Below, piece after piece: positions 56,762 to 64,000 of a stretch of 64,000 nucleotides of DNA (within the stretch, counting starts at the first letter, position 1; each line of letters starts with the position of its first letter). The notes below the pieces were generated by a model. That model was not told the DNA's origin. It ran no database searches and saw nothing but the letters and a program-made list of their open reading frames with translations. Location: assembly GCA_947044405.1 (NCBI GenBank), contig CAMRHE010000028.1, positions 6,677,001 to 6,741,000 of the forward strand, given 5' to 3'. The DNA is from Leptodactylus fallax (lineage: Eukaryota > Chordata > Amphibia > Anura > Leptodactylidae). The position numbers were made by a program, and so were the translations under genes.

Positions 56762-57285
56762 ATTGAGCCCTATGACAGTAAATATGTAACAAACTATACA
56801 TCGAATTATACAAATTATATAATATTAATAATTCTATAATATCATTAATAATCCAGTGATTGATTCCTATGACAGTAAATATGTAACAAACTGTACATCT
56901 AATTATACAATAATAAAAATTCTATAATATCATTAATAATCCAGTGATTGATTCCTATGACAGTAAATATGTAATAAAGTATACATCGAATTATATAATA
57001 TTAATAATTCTATAATATCATTAATAATCCAGTGATTGATCCCTATTATAGTAAATATGGAACAAACTATACATCGAATTATATAATATTAATAATTCTA
57101 TAATATCATTAATAAGCCAGTGATTGATTCCTATGACAGTAAATATGGAACAGACTATACATCTAATTATACAATAATAAAAATTCTATAATATCATTAA
57201 TAATCCAGTGATTGATTCCTATGATAGTAAATATGTAAGAAACTATACATCTAATTCTATAATATAATATCATTTAAAATAATCA
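56762..57285. repeat. Tandem array, six ~88-bp units
   Basis: Units begin GATTGATTCCTATGACAGTA and contain AAACTATACATCGAATTATA and TTCTATAATATCATTAATAA. Starts lie near 56761, 56857, 56946, 57032, 57120 and 57209. Units are very AT-rich and differ by small gaps and substitutions. No coding content. Confidence 0.92.
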
Positions 57286-57559
57286 GTTATATTTTTTAAA
57301 CTTTTTTCCGACTTCACCCAAAACTGGCCCCAACTTTAGCAGTCCTGCTAAAAAGGGACAAAAAAAAGAACTAAATAATAAATTCCTCTCAGTGTTTATC
57401 CAGGAGATTTGGAGCTGTATGAGAGAAATGACACTGAGAACATTATAAAGATATACTAAGAAATAAAACAGCAAATCTGGACCTGTATAAGGATAGAACA
57501 GACAAGGGAAATACAAGGAGCGTATGTCTGTGTACTGACAGGAGGCTCAGCCAGACATT
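57286..57559. other. Unassigned non-coding DNA
   Basis: No recognisable feature. Confidence 0.5.
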
Positions 57560-57960
57560 GTGCAGCAGGCACAGGATTTACTTCTGAATGTTTTCACTTC
57601 ATGAGAATACATAAAGGTATAAAGAAATGTCCTGGTAATTTTGGTCGTGAATAATTTATCCCTGGTATAATATGCAGCTGTTACTAAGGATGTGCTTGTA
57701 ATTGGGGATAAAATAGATCCATTATTTATGTGCATTTATTTGAGACATTGACCTGAGGCTGCCTCATCAGCTCGTGCATTAAGTCAGCCATGTCCGTGAT
57801 TACGCAGCACATTTACTCCATGCAGGTCCTCAATGACACATTTTGTGATGTGCAGACAATATCAGCGAATCTGTAATGTCGTCCTATATTCCTGAGATCA
57901 TTGTAGATCTTCTTCCATAAACCTTCAGCTTCAGTGTCCACACTCTGTTACCTGACAACC
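57560..57960. promoter_or_regulatory. Possible conserved non-coding element
   Basis: Repeat-free, with GTCGTGAATAATTTATCCC, TTGTAATTGGGGATAAAATA, TTATTTATGTGCATTTATTT and CCGTGATTACGC. Enhancer-like texture. Conservation untested. Confidence 0.25.
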
Positions 57961-57964
57961 GCAC

Positions 57965-58145
57965 TGTTCATACAGGCAGAGGCCACACGTTGCGGAAATA
58001 TTGTGTTTGTTGCAGATTTTGTTGCGGATTTTTGAGACAAAGTTAGAAGTGGCTTCAAAAGGACAGGGAAATATCTAAGAAGTTCTTATACTTCTACCTT
58101 CTGCTCAATCTACACCTGGCTTGGGCTCAAAAAAATGTAGTAAAA
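57965..58145. repeat. Palindromic MITE (TTGAGCC family)
   Basis: GCCACACGTTGCGGAAATAT, TTGTTGCGGATTTTTGAG and its partner TTGGGCTCAAAAAAATGTAG. Third copy after 16330 and 41743. Confidence 0.5.
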
Positions 58146-59139
58146 TCTGCCGTGTCTGAGGTAGCACCAAGACGCTGTAAGATGATGGGTGACAGGCAGG
58201 ACCCGGAGAGGGAGAATAGTGACAAGGCCTGACAATGCACCAAGATGTCATTCTGGCCACCCATTGGGGGGGAAGTTACCAACTTATCTATGCCAGTTTT
58301 AAAGCATAGATAGGTGTAAATGTGGCACATCTTTGGCGCACAATCCTTTCTTGTACCAAAGATGCACCACATAGTTCCTTCGGCACACCACTCGCCACTT
58401 TTTACAAAAGGGGTGAAGGGGGGGGCAGGGATGCCTCAACTCAACAAATATACTATAACAGAAGGCTGGCATGAGTTACACCAGAAAACTATGCCAGTCC
58501 CTGATGGGGGGAAACACACAAGAGCCTCTTAATAATTTGGGCGTATCTCACACCAGCCGGAGACTTGATTAACTCTGTCATACCGAGGGCCCAGGGGCCC
58601 ACCAGGGAAATCACCTGCTCACACTTGGGTCAGTCTGATTGGAAGGTTCTGTATTATTTGCACACAGTCGGGGTATGCTGTGGGCACTATAGTAAGACAT
58701 AATATTACTAAGCTGTTGTATCAGGGATTTATTCTAGTTATCATATTGGTGTTGGGGTGAATTGTGCCCTAATATTAGTCAACTGAAAATTTCCTATGGG
58801 GATTGTGCAATGATTTTCTTATAATGGACACTGGGGACTGAACTGAGCGGGTGCTGGGATTTTATTTTCTGTGGGGTCGGACAAAAATGGCTGCACTGGA
58901 GGTTATTGGAGAGCTCCCTGCAGTCACTGTTACTACATCATAACTTTGTAAGTGTAGTCTTGAGATGGACAGAAGAAGTGCACATCCGCTATAGCAGTGC
59001 TATATAGAGTGCTAGACACTAACATTTTAGTTTTACCAACAGTGGCCACCAGGAGGTGCAAAGGTGCTCATATAATTTAACGCGGCATGATGAACATGTG
59101 AGTGACCCAAATATACAGAGTCATATACTTCCTATACCA
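58146..59139. other. Unassigned non-coding DNA
   Basis: No gene; some palindromic words near 58260-58400. A GATGCACCAC / TGTGGCACATC pair hints at a small foldback. Confidence 0.45.
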
Positions 59140-59325
59140 TAAACATGGCATATTATATATGTGTTACATGTACATATTATATATGTTATATGTATTATAG
59201 TACACATGTGTTATGTACATATTCTGCATGTGTTATATATATTACATATGTACTTATTATACTGTATATCTGTTATATGTATTATAGTATACATTCTACA
59301 TGTTATATATATTCTGTAACAGAAA
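59140..59325. repeat. Degenerate TATATGT repeat
   Basis: Imperfect repeats of TACATATTATATATGTTATA. Low complexity; the open frame through it is an artefact. Confidence 0.8.
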
Positions 59326-59344
59326 AATTCTGTAACAGAAAAGC

Positions 59345-59463
59345 TTAATTTTCCAAAATGCCCATTATACTTGCGGAAATGTTTGTGTTTTCCCTAAAGG
59401 TATAATAAGGGTATAAAGTCCGCAGAGGAAAACTGCTACGTTTCGCTACATGGGACCTTAGCC
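59345..59463. mobile_element. CCCCACGTAGCG-family MITE, copy 9 (partial)
   Basis: TTATACTTGCGGAAATGTTT, AAAGTCCGCAGAGGAAAACT and the end CTACATGGGACCTTAGCC. Truncated on the left. Confidence 0.62.
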
Positions 59464-59577
59464 TATTGAGGTTTTCAAGGACTTAAATAAAAATCCGATA
59501 GCGGTGTAGAAAAAAACGGAAATCCCAATGGAGATGTGAAGTCTACTTTCTTTAAATAGCAATTTAGGAAAGTTTAG

Positions 59578-59844
59578 ACGTTTCATCCAAAAACAAAGCC
59601 AAAATTTAATGCCCTGTCCTTAGGTCAGCTGATCTGTGTACAATGTACAGAGTCAAAAGCAGATGATTTCATTTGAATGGGGGCTGAGCCGCCATAGTGG
59701 AGCCGGGTCACTACATAGTGTACAGAACCATCTGCTTCCAGCTTTGTACACTATGCTAAGAACCTCTGATTGGTGAGAGGGCCGGGTGTCAGATCCCACC
59801 TATCACAAGGATAGGGTATTTATGGTTTTGGATAACCCCTTTAA
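59578..59844. mobile_element. T2-like MITE
   Basis: The right end TTTTGGATAACCCCTTTAA has TTAA at 59841-59844; the left side TCCAAAAACAAAGCC and CCCTGTCCTTAGGTCAG is its inverted partner. Words AGTGTACAGAACCATCTGCT and CTTTGTACACTATG pair inside. The left TTAA is lost. Confidence 0.5.
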
Positions 59845-61089
59845 TCACATAAATGTTTATTGTATACTGTACATTAATCATTGCAAAATCATGACCAAAT
59901 TGCATGATGTTTTACCTAGGGCAGTTTAGTGGCTTCCTCTGATACGTTTGGACACTGTCTTCATGCTCTAGTTCCACTACACAATGATGCATTACTACAT
60001 TTTGGGACCCGAACAGATATTTATTGATTTTGTCCGTTTAATGCTAGGAAGACGCTCAGATTGTGTTATATCAAGGTTCATATTTTAGCTTAGAGTTAGG
60101 CCGTCTTCAAGCAGCCATATTCAGTCCGTGAAATATAGACCAGATGTCGGCTGTAATTTACTGACTGATCTCTGAGCAGAGACCTGGACTCCGTGTATCA
60201 GTCCTTAATGATGTTGGGACTCTCTGCCTCCCTGCAGGACTCTTGCCCTCTACTGTAATCTGGTTTCACTATGGGATAACAGTGTGCTATGTGGAGGCAG
60301 AAGGTCCTAATATCATTGATGACTATAATACATGGAGTCCAGGTCTTGGTTCAGGGTTCAGTCCAGGACACATGGCCAACATCTGGTCTGTATGTCACAC
60401 TGAATACACCAGACTAAAGGAAGAATTTATACATGTCCTTTATGTTGGAGCCACGTCTGGCACTCACTCATAAAAATGTTGGGAGGAAAAAACACATCGC
60501 AAATGTTTTTCTGCGTTAACTTCCCCACCTAATATAAATTTATTGGAAAAGCGCAGGTAAAATTGACATGCAGCTCTTCCCAAAAATGTGCATGTTTTTG
60601 AAAACTGATGTCCGCAGCATTTATTTCCACAATATCGTTCACTTTGCTTATTCTTTTTTTGCAAGTAGAAGTCACGGCCGCGGCATCCTAGTGGTCGCCA
60701 TGCAATGCATTTGTTAAAAATAGTGAAGGAGTTGCAGGGTGTCTGGCTATCTGTGTTCGCCCAACAGGAGTCACAACCAAAGCTGCTCTATAGCTTTAAA
60801 GTGGTTACACACTGGGGATTTGAGCTCTTTTTTAGTTTTGGTTTTTAGTTTTTTTTTGTTTTGTTTTTTGGTATCTAGATGTTGTGCTGCACTACAATTT
60901 TTTAGGAAATGCCTTACAACCATGGTGGATTTTTTGCAAATTTCATTCCGTGAGTTTGGCCAAAACATTCAAAAACACTGCAATGTGGAATTTTTTTAAA
61001 AGCTTTTTTTTAATGCAGATAAATGCTATGAAAAAAAAAACCTCAGTGTTCAAGAAGCCATACGGTAGTGTAAGTTTTTATGGCACTTA
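59845..61089. other. Unassigned non-coding DNA
   Basis: No supported gene. T-rich near 60830-60870. Confidence 0.5.
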
Positions 61090-61485
61090 AGCCCCTTGCA
61101 GACGACCCATTCATTTCTGGGGTCCGTGCACATGACCGTTAATTATACGGTCCCCTATGCGGGTCGTCAGTCCGGGCTGCAATTTTATGGAGCAGGTCCT
61201 ATTCCTGTCCGATTTTGCAGTCGTGCTTCTGCGGCTCCTATTCATTGAATGAATGGGTCGCGGTGCACGGGCGGCACACGGATGACATCCCGGCTTAAGG
61301 CTATGATCACACCTGCGCTGGTCTTTCTGTCGTTTGGGTCCCCTGGTCCGCTGAAACAGCGTTACCTGCTATAATGGGGTCCGTTGGGTTTCCGCCATTT
61401 TTCCTTCGTGCAGGACTTTTCTTTCTGCCGATTTTCAGCAGTTTCTGTGCCAGAGTCTCCAACGGAGATGTGAACCTAGTCTAAT
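61090..61485. repeat. Two adjoining decayed foldback MITEs
   Basis: 61090-61290: GACGACCCATTCATTTCTGG / TTGAATGAATGGGTCGCGGT form an inverted pair. 61291-61485: GCTATGATCACACCTGCGCT at the left and GATGTGAACCTAGTCTAA at the right form another. Confidence 0.55.
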
Positions 61486-61999
61486 AGAGCCAAAACCAGA
61501 ACAGGATACGAAAAAGAGGAAAATTATCAGTCTATCTGTTATACTATACTTGTCCTTTTTTTTGGATTTATATCGGGTTCGTGACAACTCCGGAAAGATT
61601 TATTAACTATATTGGTTGTCACCCAGCTTTACCAGAAACTGATTTAACCAAGAAACGGCTGCAGATACCAGAAGAACTTGTATATACTGTTGTATTACGT
61701 TTTGTATTCTATTGTATTCGTATTATTATTTTTTGTGTTATTTTTTTTTTTTATTTTGCATTATTTATTATTATTTTGTGTTGGTTTCTGTTTATTTTGT
61801 GTTATTTATTAATATTTTGTATTTTCTGTATATTTTTTCTTATTACCAGCCAAAAAAATGCAAAATGATGTAAGCTTTCTTCACTATCCACATAAGAAAT
61901 CAGTTAATCCTTCCTTGTCTCCAGTTACACAATCCACATGCAATTTTGCAAACTCCTTGGCTGTCTATGCAAAAAAAAAGCCCTAGTTGTATGTGAGCA
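61486..61999. other. Unassigned T-rich DNA
   Basis: Repeated TTATTATTTT(G)T words at 61700-61830, low complexity. No gene. Confidence 0.5.
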
Positions 62000-62473
62000 C
62001 TACAGAGAGGGAGTGAAGGGGTTAACTGATTTTGAAGTAGTCATTCCCATCTTCCTCCTCTGATCTCCATCTGGGCTCTTCCAGTAAGGAAAGGGTTACA
62101 TCAGCCTTCCAAGGTGAGGGCTGCTGCACTGCTGCCTCATACACTGACACAATTTCCTCATATGTGGCGGCTTCTCAAGTTTCAACACAAGGATGGGTGG
62201 AGAGAGTACACGTCTGAACTGCAACCTTCACAGACTGAAGTGTCTCCAATAGGCAGGATATTGGATGGGATACAATGTAGCCATGAGAGTGCAGAGGTGC
62301 TGCCCCAAGATCACTCATCACCCCAGAGTGGTGCCCAAGTGCCAGGAAGAAAGGAGAGAAGGAAGGACCCAAGAAATGCCACGCAGGCAGGAGTGAGCAG
62401 GCAGCAACCCATGTGCTTGTACCGAGAGGCTGCAGTGTGACAACAAGTACTACAACTCCCAGCCACCGCAAGG
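62000..62473 (+). promoter_or_regulatory. GALNT5: Probable 5' untranslated and promoter-proximal region of GALNT5
   Basis: Repeat-free sequence upstream of the start codon. An in-frame TGA at 62438-62440 closes the reading frame 12 codons before the ATG. At 62449-62462 ACTACAACTCCCAG matches the first half of the promoter motif ACTACAAYTCCCAG associated with ZNF143/THAP11. AAGGTGAGG at 62111 could be a splice donor of an untranslated exon. No TATA box is evident. The start site of transcription cannot be fixed from sequence. Confidence 0.4.
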
Positions 62474-64000
62474 ATGCATCGGGTAAGGAAGTACTTTAGG
62501 GGCAGTGGTAGAGCCCTGGCGTTCATCTTCATCGCCTCTATCATCTGGCTGATATTTGACATGGCAGCTTTGAGGTTTTCTTTCAATGAGATTAATAGCA
62601 AGTTACAAAGAGAGGAACTTTTCCGCAGAGATAAAGTGGGATCACATCCCCCAGGACGGAGCAATGTGGACAGTAAGTGGGGGAGGCCAGAGACCCCTGG
62701 GGCAAGGACACTCCTAAGTTAAAAGGCATATTCTACCCTCCAGCCGATGAACTTGCTGGACCAGTTAATGCACTAAACAATAACGTGATGTTCAAGCAGA
62801 AAAAAAGGACTATAAATCCCAGGATAGCTAATAAAACCTCATTACCGCTGGGGGTACCAGAAGCCAAAACCCTGACCCCTGTACTGGGGGCCGAGGAGGG
62901 AAAAAAGTTGGAAGTTGTAAATGTGACAAGTTTTATGATATCCAAAGGTCAATTTCCTAAAAATCCCCTGCACAGGGCAGAAGAAGGACTGGCTGTCAGA
63001 CTGAATAATACGCCTCCTGCTGTAAAGGTGGGGGAAGTGCACCATCAGGAGGAGCCTGTCGGTGCCGGGGACTTTCAGAATATAGTTGAGAGTAAGGATA
63101 TAGTAACTCCTAAATTTGAGCCCGGGGCTGTAGGGCTTCCTAAAGATGTAGTAGAAAGTAAGGATGCTGCGGTCCCTGCTGATAAACCAATCAATGCACT
63201 GGGGCCCCAAGATGTTGTGGCCCCTAAAGATGGAGCAGAACCAAAGCATGTAGTAGAAATAAAGGATGCAGGGGTCCCTAAAGATGAAGCTGCTGTTAAA
63301 GATGTAGGAAAGACTAAGGATGATGTGGCCTCTAAAGAGGGAAAGGAACCCAAAGATGCAAAGTCGTCTAAAAACAATGCAGCAGAATCTAAGGATGCCC
63401 CTAAACATGGAGCGGAGAACGAGGCTGCTGTGGACCCTAATAAGAGATCTGAACCCAAAGATGTAGGAGTCCCTAAAGATGGAGTTGAACCCAAGGATGC
63501 AAAACCATCTTCAATGGAGGTCAAAGATGCAGCTGCCTTAAAGTCCAAAGATGTACGGAGTCCTAAGGAAGCGGCAGGCGGCGTTCCACACCATGTTACT
63601 ACCAAGTCTGAAGGTTTGCCAGAAAATGTTAAAAAATTAGAACATCTCGATCACCAAGAAAATGTCATATTAATCAGTAAATTAAATGTGAACAATGACA
63701 AAGTGGACAAACCACCGGCCTCAAATGTATCCACCAACATTGCCAAAAAAGCTGAAGACGCCAAAAATGTCTCCATAAGTGATGCCAAGGTACCCGAATC
63801 ACTGAATGTGACCATTAAAAAAGTGAGCCCCATGTCTAACACTACTCAGAGCATTGTAAATGTGAAATCCTCCAACCTGCTCAATTTTAAAGAAGGTTTC
63901 CTAGGAAAAATGGAGAAGAAAGAGAAGAAAACTCTGGTGAGTATCAAGGAGAACGTCATCGGCTCCAACCGTACAGGAAAGATTGATGTTAATAGTGAAG
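62474..64000 (+). CDS. GALNT5: Polypeptide N-acetylgalactosaminyltransferase 5, first coding exon (partial)
   Basis: GALNT5 starts mucin-type O-glycosylation in the Golgi by moving GalNAc from UDP-GalNAc to serine or threonine. The ATG at 62474 has A at -3, an upstream in-frame stop, and a start ([13 protein letters not shown]) that matches the known GALNT5 N-terminus almost residue for residue. Residues 1-13 are the basic cytosolic tail, about 14-33 the type II membrane anchor ([17 protein letters not shown]), then a stem begins (FSFNEINSK). From about 62684 to the edge the frame is open but shifted by one base relative to the ATG. The shift falls at GTGGGGGAGG (62677-62686). The stem holds a degenerate KD/PKD-rich stretch (about 63085-63580) and several N-glycosylation sequons (NVT, NVS, NTT, NRT). 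The GT27 catalytic and ricin-like domains, which define activity, lie beyond 64000. The gene assignment is strong; the frame break is unresolved. Confidence 0.93.
62673..62743 (+). other. GALNT5: Frame discontinuity or 71-nt intron-like segment in GALNT5
   Basis: Two readings fit. (1) A base is missing in the G5 run at 62679-62683: the downstream frame then continues directly and reads GEARDPW then [13 protein letters not shown], and GIFY resembles a GKIFY motif in the same place of mammalian GALNT5. (2) A 71-nt intron from GTAAGT (62673) to CCCTCCAG (62741-62743) would also restore the frame exactly. The first is preferred, because the segment keeps GALNT5-like coding text and 71 nt is near the minimum for vertebrate introns. 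Confidence 0.6.
63085..63580 (+). repeat. GALNT5: Degenerate KD/PKD-coding repeat in the GALNT5 stem
   Basis: The codons encode KD every 5-10 residues, mostly as PKDG/V or SKDA (for example [22 protein letters not shown]). At the DNA level AAAGATG and AAGGATG words recur about 20 times. This looks like expansion of a short unit, producing a highly charged, flexible stem. Confidence 0.75.

Noticed and set aside
62673..62743. A real 71-nt intron in GALNT5
   Set aside because: Not excluded, but not preferred: the segment itself reads as GALNT5-like coding text in the downstream frame, and one missing G explains everything.
62842..63605. Two long minus-strand open frames (188 and 176 codons) at 62842-63408 and 63075-63605
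   Set aside because: They lie antisense to the GALNT5 stem. The plus strand is open in the homologous frame, and the minus peptides only reflect its biased, repetitive codons.

Overview
This window looks like 64 kb of vertebrate nuclear DNA, most likely from a frog (anuran amphibian). It holds the start of one recognisable host gene and about 62 kb of repeat-rich non-coding DNA. The frog assignment is an inference. It rests on the vertebrate gene at the right end and on many short TTAA-flanked palindromic elements of the T2/Kolobok type, together with Tc1-like, mariner and hAT DNA transposons and a probable L2-type retroposon tail. Nothing prokaryotic (operons, ribosome binding sites, CRISPR) is present.

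Host gene: at 62474 to the window edge, plus strand, lies the first coding exon of GALNT5, a polypeptide N-acetylgalactosaminyltransferase. Only the cytoplasmic tail, the type II membrane anchor and a long lysine/aspartate-rich stem are inside the window; the catalytic and lectin domains must lie further right. The reading frame changes once, at a run of G near 62679-62683. This is either a missing base or, less likely, a very short intron.

Mobile DNA, left to right: a Tc1-like non-autonomous family with four larger copies and one fragment (330-791, 5142-5455, 9803-9937, 25790-26204, 27405-27766); a decayed hAT transposase on the minus strand (6390-8180); a Tc1/mariner MITE (8515-8893); a dead Tc1 element (16872-19926) split by a nested hAT element (17203-18689) that carries a minisatellite; several TTAA-type MITEs, one nested inside another (23750-24690 around 23821-24306); a short hAT element with a perfect 8-bp target duplication (32676-33228); a foldback element (37404-37880); and a complete Tc1 element (43119-44767) with an intact 340-codon transposase and near-identical 211-bp inverted repeats. 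A mariner relic sits at 53714-54392. A family of GC-rich palindromic elements occurs nine times between 34 and 60 kb.

Between the repeats, several stretches lack recognisable repeats and are rich in homeodomain-like TAAT motifs (best: 28115-29130, 47125-47560, 15290-15560, 23200-23660). They look like possible conserved regulatory elements, but nothing in a single sequence can prove this. Simple repeats, minisatellites and an ~88-bp tandem array at 56762-57285 complete the picture. I do not see an undescribed multi-gene system. The items most worth checking are the intact Tc1 transposon, the nested insertions and the GALNT5 frame break.
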